A stretch of DNA of 64,000 nucleotides from an uncultured Eggerthellaceae bacterium (GCA_910580205.1 CAJTVP010000001.1:104233-168232); one strand, 5' to 3'; shown: positions 16,882 through 25,854, numbered from the stretch's first letter. Translations and numbers: made by a program. Notes: generated by a model from the sequence alone, not told the origin.

Positions 16882-16957
16882 GGGAGCGCTGATATCGCCA
16901 CCAGCGAACCCGTTGGTAACGTGAGCGCAACACGCGAAGATTTCTTGCGGTTCCCTC

Positions 16958-16985
16958 TTGCAAACAGACGCGAGGCTGTTAATAT
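16958..16985 (+). promoter_or_regulatory. groESL promoter
   Basis: TTGCAA (16958-16963) and TAATAT (16980-16985) are separated by 16 bp, a vegetative-type promoter. The start point would fall just before the CIRCE element, the standard arrangement for HrcA repression. Confidence 0.75.
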
Positions 16986-16997
16986 ATCCAACCGAAC

Positions 16998-17024
16998 TTA
17001 GCACTCGCACCTTGAGAGTGCTAA
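16998..17024. promoter_or_regulatory. CIRCE element (HrcA operator)
   Basis: TTAGCACTC, nine bases, GAGTGCTAA: an exact match to the CIRCE consensus. It lies 84 bp before groES, immediately downstream of a -10 box, so the chaperonin operon is repressed by HrcA and induced by heat. The hrcA gene is not in this window. Confidence 0.98.
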
Positions 17025-17108
17025 TCCGCGGAAAGCTGATAACTCGGAGCTCGCCGCTCATGCACGCAAGGTGCGAAACGAAAGACAGGAAGAAAGGAAG
17101 GCAGCGAC

Positions 17109-17396
17109 ATGAATCTGAAGCCACTGGGCGACCGCGTCATCATCAAGCAGGATGAGGCGGAGGAGAAGACATCTTCAGGCCTCTACATCGCGGGAGACGC
17201 GAAGGAGAAGCCGCAGACCGGCACCGTTCTGGCGGTCGGCCCGGGCAAGCTGGGCAAAGATGGCAAGAACCTTCCCATGCCCGTGAAGGTGGGGGATCGC
17301 GTGGTGTACAGCAAATACGGCGGCAATGAGATCCTGACCGACGACGAAGAGGTCCTGATCGTGCGCGCTGATGACATCTACGCGGTGTTCGCCTAG
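17109..17396 (+). CDS. groES: Co-chaperonin GroES
   Basis: A 95-residue heptameric lid of the GroEL chamber. N-terminus MNLKPLGDRVIIKQDEAEEK is diagnostic, followed by the mobile loop (KTSSGLYIAGDAKEKPQTG) and YGGNEILTDDEEVLIVRADD. A ribosome site (GGAAGG) precedes it. First gene of the CIRCE-controlled operon; groEL begins 29 bp later. Confidence 0.98.
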   Translation: MNLKPLGDRVIIKQDEAEEKTSSGLYIAGDAKEKPQTGTVLAVGPGKLGKDGKNLPMPVKVGDRVVYSKYGGNEILTDDEEVLIVRADDIYAVFA

Positions 17397-17425
17397 AAGC
17401 TGCTGGAAAGAGAGGAATGACTGAT

Positions 17426-19054
17426 ATGGCAAAGGAAATCAAGTTCGAAGCGGATGCGCGCAGCGGCCTTGCGGCTGGCGTGAGCAAGCTCTCTGATGCG
17501 GTCAAGGTCACGCTGGGCCCCAAGGGCCGCTATGTCGCGCTGGAGAAGTCCTACGGCGCGCCCACCATCACCAACGACGGCGTGACGGTGGCCAAGGAAG
17601 TGGAGCTTGAGGACAAGATCGAGAACATGGGCGCTCAGCTCGTGCGCGAGGTGGCCGTGAAGACCAACGACGTCGCTGGCGACGGCACCACCACGGCGAC
17701 GCTCTTGGCTGACGTCATCGTGCAGGACGGCCTCAAGAACGTGACCGCAGGCGCGGACGCGCTGGCCATCCGCCGCGGCATCGAGCAAGCCACGGAGACG
17801 GTCGTGGCGGCCATCAAGAAGGCTGCCAAGAACGTGTCCACCAAGGAGCAGATCGCGAACGTGGGCACCATCTCAGCGGGTGACGCCGTCATCGGCGAGA
17901 AGATCGCCGAGGCCATGGCGAAGGTCGGCAAAGACGGGGCCATCTCCGTTGAGGAGAGCCAGACGTTCGGCATCGAGATGGATGTCGTGGAGGGCATGCA
18001 GTACGACCGCGGTTACATCTCCCCGTACATGGCTACGGACATGGAGAAGATGGAAGCGGTCTTGAAGGATCCCTACATCCTGCTCACCGATCAGAAGGTC
18101 TCCAACGTGCAGGATTTCATCCCGCTGTTGGAAGAGGTCATGCGCAGCGGCCGCCCGCTGTTCCTGGTGGCCGAAGACGTTGACGGCGAAGCTCTGGCAA
18201 CGCTGCTTCTGAACAAGCTGCGCGGCACGCTGAACGTGGTCGCCATCAAGGCGCCCGGCTTCGGCGATCGCCGCAAGCGCATCCTGGAGGACATCGCCGC
18301 GGTGACCGGCGCTCAGGTCATCGACAAGGACTTCGGCATGACGTTGGCTGATGCCACCATCGACATGATGGGCACGGCGAAGACGGTCAAGGTCACGAAG
18401 GACAATTCGCTGATCGTGGACGGCGCTGGCGACAAGAAGGAGATCGAGGGCCGCATCGCCCAGATCAAGGCTGAGATGGAGCGCACGGATTCCGATTTCG
18501 ACCGTGAGAAGCTCCAAGAGCGCCTCTCCAAGCTCTCCGGCGGCGTCGCCGTGCTCAAGGTGGGCGCAGCCACCGAATCCGAGCTCAAGGAGAAGAAGAG
18601 CCGCATCGAGGATGCGCTGCAGGCGACGCGCGCTGCTGTGGAAGAGGGCATCGTCGCGGGCGGTGGCGTGGCGCTGGTGAACGCCATTCCGGATGTTGAG
18701 AAGATGAAGGTGGACGCTGATGAGCAGGTGGGCGTGAACATCATCCGCCGCGCTCTGGAGGCTCCGCTGCGCGCCATCGCTGAGAACGCGGGCTATGAGG
18801 GCAGCGTTGAGGTGGCTGAGGTCAAGAAGGCGAAAGCCGGCATGGGCCGCAACTACAAGAACGGGGAGTGGGGCGACATGATCAAGATGGGCGTGAACGA
18901 CCCGGTCAAGGTCACGCGCACCGCGCTCCAGTCCGCAGCCTCCGTGGCGAGCCTCATCCTCATCACGGAAGCCACCATCTCCGACATCCCGGAGGAGGGT
19001 CCGGATCTGTCCGCTCTGGCTGGGGCTATGGGCGGTGGCGGCGGAATGTACTAG
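17426..19054 (+). CDS. groEL: Chaperonin GroEL
   Basis: The 60-kDa chaperonin, 542 residues. ATPase motifs are intact (VTLGPKGRYVAL, NDVAGDGTTTATLLA, EEGIVAGGGVALV), the apical domain substrate-binding region is complete, and the tail ends in a short Gly-rich GGGGGMY. I use the ATG at 17426 (MAKEIKFEADA), nine bases after GAGAGGA; the ATG at 17417 lies almost inside the ribosome site. Only one copy is seen here. Confidence 0.98.
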   Translation: MAKEIKFEADARSGLAAGVSKLSDAVKVTLGPKGRYVALEKSYGAPTITNDGVTVAKEVELEDKIENMGAQLVREVAVKTNDVAGDGTTTATLLADVIVQDGLKNVTAGADALAIRRGIEQATETVVAAIKKAAKNVSTKEQIANVGTISAGDAVIGEKIAEAMAKVGKDGAISVEESQTFGIEMDVVEGMQYDRGYISPYMATDMEKMEAVLKDPYILLTDQKVSNVQDFIPLLEEVMRSGRPLFLVAEDVDGEALATLLLNKLRGTLNVVAIKAPGFGDRRKRILEDIAAVTGAQVIDKDFGMTLADATIDMMGTAKTVKVTKDNSLIVDGAGDKKEIEGRIAQIKAEMERTDSDFDREKLQERLSKLSGGVAVLKVGAATESELKEKKSRIEDALQATRAAVEEGIVAGGGVALVNAIPDVEKMKVDADEQVGVNIIRRALEAPLRAIAENAGYEGSVEVAEVKKAKAGMGRNYKNGEWGDMIKMGVNDPVKVTRTALQSAASVASLILITEATISDIPEEGPDLSALAGAMGGGGGMY

Positions 19055-19060
19055 TTGACA

Positions 19061-19086
19061 TACGTCGCCGCTGCGCGGACGACGTA
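19061..19086 (+). repeat. Hairpin just after groEL; shared 19-mer
   Basis: TACGTCG and CGACGTA pair around an inner CCGC/GCGG stem. It starts six bases after the groEL stop codon and is followed by TTGATTTGA, so it may act as a 3' end or stability hairpin. The segment TACGTCGCCGCTGCGCGGA occurs again with one mismatch after the UPF0210 gene (31486-31504). Confidence 0.6.
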
Positions 19087-19101
19087 TTGATTTGACGCTG
19101 C

Positions 19102-19203
19102 GAAGCTCCGGATGCGTCCCTATCTGACGCTTTCACGCTTGCCCTCACAGCACGAAGGCTGCTCGGCCGCGTGACGCGCCACCTAGGGATGCCCCGGAGC
19201 TTC
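19102..19203. repeat. Long imperfect inverted repeat (~20-bp arms) in the groEL/telA spacer
   Basis: GAAGCTCCGG (19102-19111) pairs perfectly with CCGGAGCTTC (19194-19203); after a small internal loop, nine more bases (19114-19122) pair with 19184-19192. The ~60-base interior contains further pairs such as TCACGC/GCGTGA and AGCA/TGCT. Together this forms a ~102-nt folded element with no coding frame of note. It may be a 3' UTR structure, a small RNA or a relic of a mobile repeat. Confidence 0.6.
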
Positions 19204-19261
19204 TCGCTGTCTTTACCGGTTTCTGAAGCGCCTAGAAGTTTTCGCATATGTTCTCGGACGC

Positions 19262-19295
19262 AAAAAAGCCCCCTGCGATCTGCAGGGGGCTTTTT
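19262..19295. terminator. Bidirectional terminator between groEL and telA
   Basis: A nine-base stem GCCCCCTGC/GCAGGGGGC with five-base loop, flanked by AAAAAA on the left and TTTTT on the right, so it can terminate transcription from both convergent units. Confidence 0.93.
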
Positions 19296-19311
19296 CTTTG
19301 ATGCCGGGGCT

Positions 19312-20466
19312 TTATCGCACGCTCAGAAGCTTCTGCTTGAGCTCCGTTTCCATCTTGCGGATCTCCACTTCGGCTTCGGCGCGCTTCTGGCGGCCTTCCG
19401 CCTGGATCTGCATGACCTCGTCGAAAGTGCTGATGAGCTCTTGGTTCGTGGCGCGCAGCGTCTCGATGTCCACGATGCCCCGTTCGCTCTCGCGGGCCAC
19501 GTCCACGGTGGACTGATGGAGCTTCTTGGCGTTCTTCTGCAGAAGCTCGTTGGTCATGTCCGTGACCGCGTTCTGCGCGCGCAGCGCCTCTTCGTTGTTC
19601 GCGATGCCCAGCGCCAGCACCATCTGGCTCTTCCACAGAGGGATGGTGTTCACCAAGGTGGTCTGGATCTTCTCCACCATGAGCATCTCGTTGTTCTGCA
19701 CCAGGCGAATCTGTGGGGCGGTCTGCATGGCGATCATGCGCGTGAGATCCAGGTCGGAGAGCTTCTTCTCGAACCGGTCGCAAGAAGATTCCAGCTTCTG
19801 CGCCGCTTCCGCATCTTCCGTGCGCCCCGTTGACTTCGCTCGGTCTTTGAGCTCCTGGAGCTTGCCCGCGCGCACCTCTGCCAGCTGCTTCTTGCCCGCC
19901 AGAAGGTACATGGTGAGCTCTTTGAAGTACGTGAGGTTCAGCTCGTAGAGCTTGTCCAGCATCGCCGCGTCTTTCATGAGCGTCATCTGGTGGTTCTCCA
20001 GGGCTTTCACGATCTTGTTCACATTGGCCTCGGCCTTGTCATAGCGCGCCTTGAGCGCCGTGACCTTGTTCGCTTGCTTCTTGAAGAAGCCGAACAGCCC
20101 CTTCTCGTCCTCCGTGTCGAAGCTCTTGAGCTCCACGACCACGCCCGCGATCAGGTCTCCCGCCTCTCCCAGATCCTGCGTGCGCACGCGCTCAAGGGCC
20201 GCTTCGGAGAAATCCGCCATCTTCTTCTGGGCGCCGGCGCCGTATTGGAGCACGGTCTTGGAGTCCGTGATGTCGATCTGCTTCGCGAAGGAATCCACTT
20301 GCGCCATCTCTTCTGTGGAGAGCGAGTCTTCCAGAGCGGGTGCCGCATCTTTGGTCGGTTCGATGAGCTGGACCTCAGAGACGGCGATGGCCTCCTCATC
20401 AAGGTCGGGCGTGAGCGTCAACTGCGGCTCAGGCGCTTGGGGGACGTTCGCAAGATCTTCAGCCAT
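19312..20466 (-). CDS. Toxic anion resistance protein, TelA family
   Basis: A 384-residue cytosolic, almost wholly helical protein of the TelA/KlaA family, linked to tellurite and other envelope stresses; the biochemical role is unknown. Family blocks seen include LEDSLSTEEMAQVDSFAKQI, FFKKQANKVTALKARYDKAE, QTAPQIRLVQNNEMLMVEKI and TTLVNTIPLWKSQMVLALG. It starts 12 bp after an XpaC-type gene, the well-known conserved pairing, so they form one operon. AAAGGA precedes the ATG. Confidence 0.92.
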   Translation of the reverse strand: MAEDLANVPQAPEPQLTLTPDLDEEAIAVSEVQLIEPTKDAAPALEDSLSTEEMAQVDSFAKQIDITDSKTVLQYGAGAQKKMADFSEAALERVRTQDLGEAGDLIAGVVVELKSFDTEDEKGLFGFFKKQANKVTALKARYDKAEANVNKIVKALENHQMTLMKDAAMLDKLYELNLTYFKELTMYLLAGKKQLAEVRAGKLQELKDRAKSTGRTEDAEAAQKLESSCDRFEKKLSDLDLTRMIAMQTAPQIRLVQNNEMLMVEKIQTTLVNTIPLWKSQMVLALGIANNEEALRAQNAVTDMTNELLQKNAKKLHQSTVDVARESERGIVDIETLRATNQELISTFDEVMQIQAEGRQKRAEAEVEIRKMETELKQKLLSVR

Positions 20467-20478
20467 GGATCAATCCTT

Positions 20479-21786
20479 TCATTCTGCCTTTCCGCCGTCG
20501 GTGGCGGAAAACGGGTCTTCAGTGAGCCCCTCTTGGGCAAGGATCACATTGAGCACGGAGATCTCCGAGGAGACATCCATGGAAAGGTCGGCGAACGTGG
20601 CATCCAGAAGCTTGGAATAGGCTTGCAAGAGGATGTCCAGCGTGGATTCGATCTCTTTTCGGGAGCTTTCGATGTTGGCGCCCGCCACATCCTGCTCTTC
20701 CAGCGCGTCGTAGGCAGCCAAGAGCTTCACCGTGGTGGGCAGGTAGTAGTCCATGAGGCGTCCCAGCTGATCGATCACCGCCGGCTCCTCTTCGGCCCGG
20801 GCGAGGATGCGCTCCACCACGTCTTCGATCTGCACGATCTTCGCGCTGACCGCCTCATCGGCGATGTCCACGTCCAGCTGCCGGATCTGATCCACGTAGC
20901 TGCGCCCTGCCTTCAAGAACTCCTGGGCCTGCGGGCTCAGCGCCCCGGGCTCCTTGCCGACCGTGTGGTTGAGCGCGGACTGCGCCCGGCGGCGGGATTC
21001 CTCCTCCAGCGCTTTGGCCCGCTCGGATTCGCGGAACCGGAGGTAGTTGCGATATGCTTCGTCCGTCAGCATGAGCGTGGTGTTCTCTTCATCCAGGTGC
21101 CCTTGGGGGATCTGGCCCGTGCGCAGCAGATGTTGGACGTCCGCGAGCGCCTGCTCCGGCTTCATGCCGCTCATGTGGGCGATCTCAGATAGGGGAACCG
21201 CTTGACGCGCGCCCGCGATGCGCTTGACCTCCTCCAGGCTCTTCGCCGCTTTGATGCGGCTGATGCCCCCGATCAAGCCCTTGACGGACAGTCCGAACAA
21301 GATCGCCAGGATCACGATGCCCACCAGGTTGCTGGCGAGCGAGCCCGCGCCGATGGTGAGCAGCTCATCGATCAGGCCGCTGCCGAAGCCGAGGGTGAGG
21401 AAGCCGCCGAAGACGCAGCCCACCACGCCGCTCGTCCTGAGCGAAGAAGGCTTGCCGAACCGCGCGTTGATGATCTCCTCTTGCCGGGCCATCTCAGCGC
21501 GCATCTGCGCTTCCTGCTGGTTGACGCGATAGCCCTCCACCGCTTGCCCGATCACGCCGCCCAAGGCGTTGCCAGCCCCGGCCAGCCCCTTGGCCAGCGC
21601 TTCGGAGACTTGGGACACGCCGTTGCCGATGTCCTTGCAAAGGCGATCGAAATCCTGTTGGCTCGGGCCGATGGGAGCACCGGGATTCGGCGTTGGGTTC
21701 GGTGCCTGGTTCGGCGTTGGGGATTGATAGGGCGGGACCTTCGCGTAGTGGTCGGTATACGGGTCATTCGTGCTGTTCGCAGCCAT
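20479..21786 (-). CDS. XpaC-like membrane protein (5-bromo-4-chloroindolyl phosphate hydrolysis family)
   Basis: A 435-residue protein paired with TelA. The N-terminus is Pro/Asn-rich (repeats of PNPTPNPG) and likely disordered, a Gly-rich amphipathic region follows, then two hydrophobic helices at about residues 118-165, then a winged-helix-like segment (PLSEIAHMSGMKPEQALADV) and a long helical C-terminus. Despite its historical name no phosphatase motif is visible. Its job with TelA in envelope stress is inferred from the conserved neighbourhood. Confidence 0.8.
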   Translation of the reverse strand: MAANSTNDPYTDHYAKVPPYQSPTPNQAPNPTPNPGAPIGPSQQDFDRLCKDIGNGVSQVSEALAKGLAGAGNALGGVIGQAVEGYRVNQQEAQMRAEMARQEEIINARFGKPSSLRTSGVVGCVFGGFLTLGFGSGLIDELLTIGAGSLASNLVGIVILAILFGLSVKGLIGGISRIKAAKSLEEVKRIAGARQAVPLSEIAHMSGMKPEQALADVQHLLRTGQIPQGHLDEENTTLMLTDEAYRNYLRFRESERAKALEEESRRRAQSALNHTVGKEPGALSPQAQEFLKAGRSYVDQIRQLDVDIADEAVSAKIVQIEDVVERILARAEEEPAVIDQLGRLMDYYLPTTVKLLAAYDALEEQDVAGANIESSRKEIESTLDILLQAYSKLLDATFADLSMDVSSEISVLNVILAQEGLTEDPFSATDGGKAE

Positions 21787-21866
21787 GGGCTTCCTTCGAT
21801 CGTGCCGTGCCGCCTATCTTACCACGGACGGTGCGCGCAGCGGGTTTCAGGTGGACGCCGCTGCCG

Positions 21867-22733
21867 TCACGCGAAGATGAGCACGAGGCCCAGCATGACG
21901 CCGGCCATGACGGCGAACGCGGGCGCTTTGGATTTGTAGATGAGGTAAGCCTCCGGCAGGATCTCTCCGTAGACCACATAGGCCATGGCGCCGGAGGCGA
22001 ACCCCAAGCTGGCCGCCAGGCCGACGGGCCCGATGTCTCCCATCCAGAGCCCCAGCCATGCGCCGAGGAGCGTGGGGATGCCGCAGGAGGCGGTGATGAG
22101 GATGGCGCGGAGCTTTCCCATGCCGCCGGATATGAGCGGCACCGCCACGGCCATGCCCTCAGGGATGTTGTGCAGCCCGATGAGCACCGCCATGATCATG
22201 CCAGCGCCCATCATCAGGTCATCGGAGATGGCGAAGCTGGCGCCGATGGTCATGCCCTCAGGGATGTTGTGCAACGCGATGGCGCAGGCCATCACCACGC
22301 CAGCGATGACGAGCGACAGGCGCGAGTCCTTGTTCCTCAGATGCTCGTTCAGATGGTCAGCGTGGATGAGCTCGTCCAGGTCATCGTGGGTCTTCGGGTG
22401 GTCTTCGCTCTCGGTGTGGGGGACTTCCCGGCGCGTCTTCCGATCTATGACGACGTTCAGCCCGAAGACCACGGCCACGCCCGCCACGAACGCGCCCACC
22501 ACCAGCCAGATGCCCGCGTCCAGGGCGCTTTGCGCCGCTTCCGTGGCCTCTATCAGCAGATCGAAGCAGACGATGGAGGACATGACGCCGCCGGCGAAGG
22601 CCAGAAGCAGGCTCACCACCTTGTTGGATTCGCTGTTGAACAGCGCCCCGATCACGCCGCCGAGCCCCGTGCCTCCTGCACCGGAGATCAATGTCACGAT
22701 GGTGACGAATGCGAACGGGCTCAATTGTTCCAC
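21867..22733 (-). CDS. ZIP family metal transporter
   Basis: A 288-residue membrane transporter for divalent metals (Zn, Fe or Mn). Two copies of the metal-site motif HNIPEG are present (in ALHNIPEGMTIG and GLHNIPEGMAVA), within eight hydrophobic segments, with a His/Asp-rich cytoplasmic loop (DHPKTHDDLDELIHADHLNE). The start is GTG at 22733, with AAAGGAAG about eleven bases upstream. It is divergent from a putative metal exporter at 22869, and a dyad (22754-22771) lies between them, so the two may be oppositely regulated by metal. Confidence 0.9.
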   Translation of the reverse strand: MEQLSPFAFVTIVTLISGAGGTGLGGVIGALFNSESNKVVSLLLAFAGGVMSSIVCFDLLIEATEAAQSALDAGIWLVVGAFVAGVAVVFGLNVVIDRKTRREVPHTESEDHPKTHDDLDELIHADHLNEHLRNKDSRLSLVIAGVVMACAIALHNIPEGMTIGASFAISDDLMMGAGMIMAVLIGLHNIPEGMAVAVPLISGGMGKLRAILITASCGIPTLLGAWLGLWMGDIGPVGLAASLGFASGAMAYVVYGEILPEAYLIYKSKAPAFAVMAGVMLGLVLIFA

Positions 22734-22753
22734 GTGGGCTTTTCGCTTCCTTT

Positions 22754-22771
22754 AGTTGCACCTATGTAACT
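22754..22771. promoter_or_regulatory. Dyad in the ZIP/metal-exporter spacer
   Basis: AGTTGCA (22754-22760) and TGTAACT (22765-22771) are inverted with one mismatch around CCTA. The site lies 21 bp upstream of the ZIP start. It resembles the size and AT-rich ends of metalloregulator operators (DtxR/MntR/Fur type), but no regulator gene is adjacent. Confidence 0.45.
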
Positions 22772-22868
22772 TTTCCTGCTGCATGATAGCGCACATCGCC
22801 AGAACGCGCGACCGGATGTTGCTGCACGGTTGCTTTCGACCGTACCGCGCCCGCGCTACAATGAGCTC

Positions 22869-23849
22869 ATGGAAACCGCGCTGGACATACTCATCGACGC
22901 CCTCAAAGACACGCTGTATCTGATCCCGTTCTTGTATCTGACCTATCTTCTGATGGAATGGCTGGAGCACAAGACCGGCGCGAAGACGCAGGAGGCCATC
23001 AAGCATGCAGGTGCTGCGGGGCCGGTCGTGGGCGCGCTTTTGGGCGTGGTGCCGCAATGCGGCTTCTCGGCCGTTTCGGCCACGTTGTACGCGGGACGCG
23101 TGATCACCCTGGGCACCCTGTTCGCCGTGTTCTTGTCCACTTCTGATGAGATGCTTCCCATCTTCTTGGCGGAGCAGGTGCCGCTCGGCCAGATCGCGTC
23201 CATCATGGGCGCTAAGGTGGTCGTGGGCATGCTGATGGGCTTTCTGGTGGACGCGGGCTTGCGCCTGGCGCGCCGCTACAACCAGGGCTACCGCATCCAT
23301 GAGATCTGCGAGCACGATCATTGCGGCTGCGCTCCTGAATGCGCCACCTGCGAAGAGAGCCCGGAGCTGGTCTACCAGCATGCGGACGATTGCGCGCCGG
23401 GCTGCCGGCATGATCACCACGCTCACCAGCACGACCATGATGATCACGGGTGGCGCGGCATCCTCCTGTCCGCCCTCAAGCACACGGCTCAGGTGATGGT
23501 GTTCATCTTCCTGATCACCCTGGTGCTGAACGCGGTGATCCACATCGTCGGCGAAGACGTGCTGGGAGACTTCCTGACCACCAACGGCGTGCTGGCCGTG
23601 TTCGGCGCCGCCCTCATCGGCCTCATCCCGAACTGCGCTGCCAGCATCGTGATCGCTGACCTGTATGTGGAAGGCGTGCTGGGCGCGCCCGCCATGTTCG
23701 CGGGGCTCTTGGTGTCCGCGGGCGTGGGGCTGCTCGTGCTCGTGCGCACGAACCATCACGCGAAGCAGAACCTGGCCATCATCGCAGGGCTCTACGCCAT
23801 GGGCGTGTTCTGGGGATTCGTCGTGATGGCGTTCGGCATCACGTTCTAG
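22869..23849 (+). CDS. Putative heavy-metal or manganese exporter (ArsP_2/10TM family)
   Basis: A 326-residue polytopic protein in two halves, each with a matching motif (GVVPQCGFSA and GLIPNCAASIVI), as in the putative 10TM heavy-metal exporter family (PF11449). Between the halves, residues ~144-193 form a loop with seven Cys and about eleven His (CEHDHCGC, HDHHAHQHDHDDH), a plain metal-binding segment. There is no Shine-Dalgarno; TACAAT ends six bases before the ATG, suggesting a leaderless mRNA. It is divergent from the ZIP importer. Metal specificity cannot be read. Confidence 0.8.
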   Translation: METALDILIDALKDTLYLIPFLYLTYLLMEWLEHKTGAKTQEAIKHAGAAGPVVGALLGVVPQCGFSAVSATLYAGRVITLGTLFAVFLSTSDEMLPIFLAEQVPLGQIASIMGAKVVVGMLMGFLVDAGLRLARRYNQGYRIHEICEHDHCGCAPECATCEESPELVYQHADDCAPGCRHDHHAHQHDHDDHGWRGILLSALKHTAQVMVFIFLITLVLNAVIHIVGEDVLGDFLTTNGVLAVFGAALIGLIPNCAASIVIADLYVEGVLGAPAMFAGLLVSAGVGLLVLVRTNHHAKQNLAIIAGLYAMGVFWGFVVMAFGITF

Positions 23850-23881
23850 GTTCTTGCGCTGGCTGCGCTGCCCACGTCATC

Positions 23882-23905
23882 CGCGCCGCCGGGGCGGTGC
23901 GTTTT
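23882..23905 (+). terminator. Probable terminator after the metal exporter
   Basis: A GC-rich stem CGCGCCGCC/GGCGGTGCG with one G-T pair and a short loop, followed by TTTT. It lies about 30 bp after the stop codon. Confidence 0.65.
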
Positions 23906-23917
23906 CGCCTTGATCCG

Positions 23918-25217
23918 TCACCGGTAGAACCGGCGCACCGCCAAGAAGACGGCGAAAGCCGCCAGGATCAGAACGGCCATCCCCAAAAAAAGAGCGCTGT
24001 ACCCGAAAGCGGGGACGAAGAGCCCTTGGAGCAGCGGGCCCACGCCCACCCCTGCGTCCAGGAAGATGTAGAACGTGGCGTTCGCGATGGAGAGGCGATC
24101 ATCGGACGCGGCGTTCACGGCCGTCCAGCCCGCAGGACTGGAGGGTGCCAACGCCGTAGCCGCAGAACAGCGCGCTGCCCAGGATCATCCAGTCGTTCGT
24201 GGCGAACGCGAGCAGGACCATGCCCACGGCGAAAGAGAAGAACGCGGGCGTCATCACGAACAAGGCGCCGCGCCTGTCGAACGCGCGGCCAGTGAAGGGG
24301 CGCGTGAGGAACATGCTGATGGCGTATGCGATGAAGAACACGCTGGCGGCGCGCGTGAGGTTCACGGATTCGGCGTAGGGCGTGAGGAACGTGAGCAGAG
24401 ACGAATAGGCGAAGAAGATGAGGAAGCTCACCAAGGATATGGGCACGGCGGACTTCTCGATCAGGCGGCTGATGGCTGGCCCCTTCGCCTTGCGGGGCGG
24501 CCGTGCGGAGGCGGCTTCTTCGCGAGCGCCTTCGACGGTGCCGGTCAGCTCCTGGGCGGCCATCTCTTCTTGCGCAGCCTCCGCGCTCACATCATGGGCG
24601 GTCTTCTTGATGGCCAGGATGCAGGGGACGGCCATGACGAGCACCACCGCTGCAGTGAAGAAGAGCGTCTGATAGCTCAGATGGCGTGAGAGCAGGATGC
24701 CCGCGAAGGGCCCGATGGCAGCGCCCAGGGTGACCGAGAGCATGTAATAGCCGATGCCCTCTCCTTTGCGGGAGGCGGGCACGAGGGAGGTCACGATGGT
24801 GGCCACCGTGGTGGAGCACGCTCCGTAGGCGAAACCATGGAGGAAGCGCAGGGTCATCAACGTGGCGATGGGCGCGTGGATCAGATACAGGCAGGTGAAC
24901 GCGCAAGAGATGATCGTGCCCGCCATGAGGAGCCGCTTGCGTCCGAAGCGGGCCATGAGCGCAGGCGAGAGCAGACGCGCGATGAGCGTGCCGATGATGA
25001 AGATGCTGGCGCAGAACGCCGCGATGGCCGCGGGCGCTTGGAACACATCCATGGCGTAGGCGGTCATGACCACCGTCAACATGTAATAGTTGCAGGCCAG
25101 CACGAAGTTCGTGAGTGTCCCCGCCACGAAGCTGCGCGTCCAGAGCGCGGGTTTGCCCTGTCCTTCGCTGGAACCGCGGCCCGATCCCGCGGCGTTGATC
25201 TGGGCGGAAGATGCCAT
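23918..25217 (-). pseudogene. MFS transporter with an internal frameshift
   Basis: The first frame (ATG at 25217) encodes about ten helices of a major-facilitator protein and leaves the reading frame after FCGYGVGTLQ near 24150. The rest, SPAGWTAVNAASDDRLSIAN through to RRFYR, continues in another frame to a stop at 23918. Joined, the product would be about 430 residues, the normal size for a 12-helix MFS carrier, and the junction falls in the conserved TLQ...R..A.AT block. This is a recent inactivating indel or a sequencing error. The gene starts one base after the usp stop, so both are one operon. Confidence 0.75.
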
Positions 25218-25218
25218 G

Positions 25219-25650
25219 TCAGGCCTCGGTGCCATCCTTCGCGATCATGACCGTCACGGGTGAATCCTTCACCACGGCATAGCTGACCGAGCCCAGATAC
25301 CCTTTGACGCCGCCTTTGCCGCGGCTGCCCATGATGATGAGGTCGCAATCAGCGTCGCGCGCGCTGTTGAGGATCAGGTCCGCTGGAGAGGTGCCTTTGA
25401 GGATCTGGACCTCCACGGCGTTCGGCAGCGAATCCGCGATCTCATCGAGCTCCTGGCGGATGGCGCCAGCCTCGTCCATGACCACGGTGTCTATCCCCGC
25501 CGCCGCAGCGCCGGTGGAGAACAGGCGCATGACGTGCACGAGGACCACTTCCACGTCGGGGTCAAGGGCCGCTATGTTGCGCATGATCTGGAGCGCTTTT
25601 CTCGCCGGGGCGGAACCGTCATAGGCCACGAGGATCTTCTTCGACCACAT
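25219..25650 (-). CDS. Universal stress protein, UspA family
   Basis: A 143-residue single-domain Usp. It starts WSKKILVAYDGSAPARKALQ and has the ATP-binding signature near the end, GSRGKGGVKGYLGSVS, with VTVMIAK as the final strand, so it is of the nucleotide-binding subclass. ATG at 25650 has GGAGGG upstream; the extended frame to 25776 is not family-like. It is cotranscribed with the frameshifted MFS gene. Probably stress-induced; the specific trigger is not visible. Confidence 0.92.
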   Translation of the reverse strand: MWSKKILVAYDGSAPARKALQIMRNIAALDPDVEVVLVHVMRLFSTGAAAAGIDTVVMDEAGAIRQELDEIADSLPNAVEVQILKGTSPADLILNSARDADCDLIIMGSRGKGGVKGYLGSVSYAVVKDSPVTVMIAKDGTEA

Positions 25651-25729
25651 GAGCCCTCCTCTCTCCTTCATCCACCCCAGCATACTCTCATTTGAGCGAT
25701 CAGGGGATCGGCGCAGGAGGGGAATTGAT

Positions 25730-25758
25730 TTGACCTCGTCACCGGTGACGGCTACAAT
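25730..25758 (+). promoter_or_regulatory. Promoter of tRNA-Lys
   Basis: TTGACC and TACAAT separated by exactly 17 bp; the -10 box ends 20 bp before the mature tRNA 5' end. A good vegetative promoter. Confidence 0.85.
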
Positions 25759-25778
25759 CACGGCTGCATTCCGCATCG

Positions 25779-25854
25779 GGGCCGTTAGCTCAGTTGGTAG
25801 AGCAGGGGACTTTTAATCCCAAGGTCGCGGGTTCGATTCCCTCACGGCCCACCA
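25779..25854 (+). tRNA. tRNA-Lys (anticodon TTT)
   Basis: A 76-nt cloverleaf with encoded CCA. Acceptor GGGCCGT/ACGGCCC, D-loop GCTCAGTTGGTAGAGC, anticodon loop CTTTTAA (TTT) and T-arm GGTTCGATTCC are all regular. Only 31 bp separate it from the convergent ABC transporter stop; no integrase lies nearby. Confidence 0.97.
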
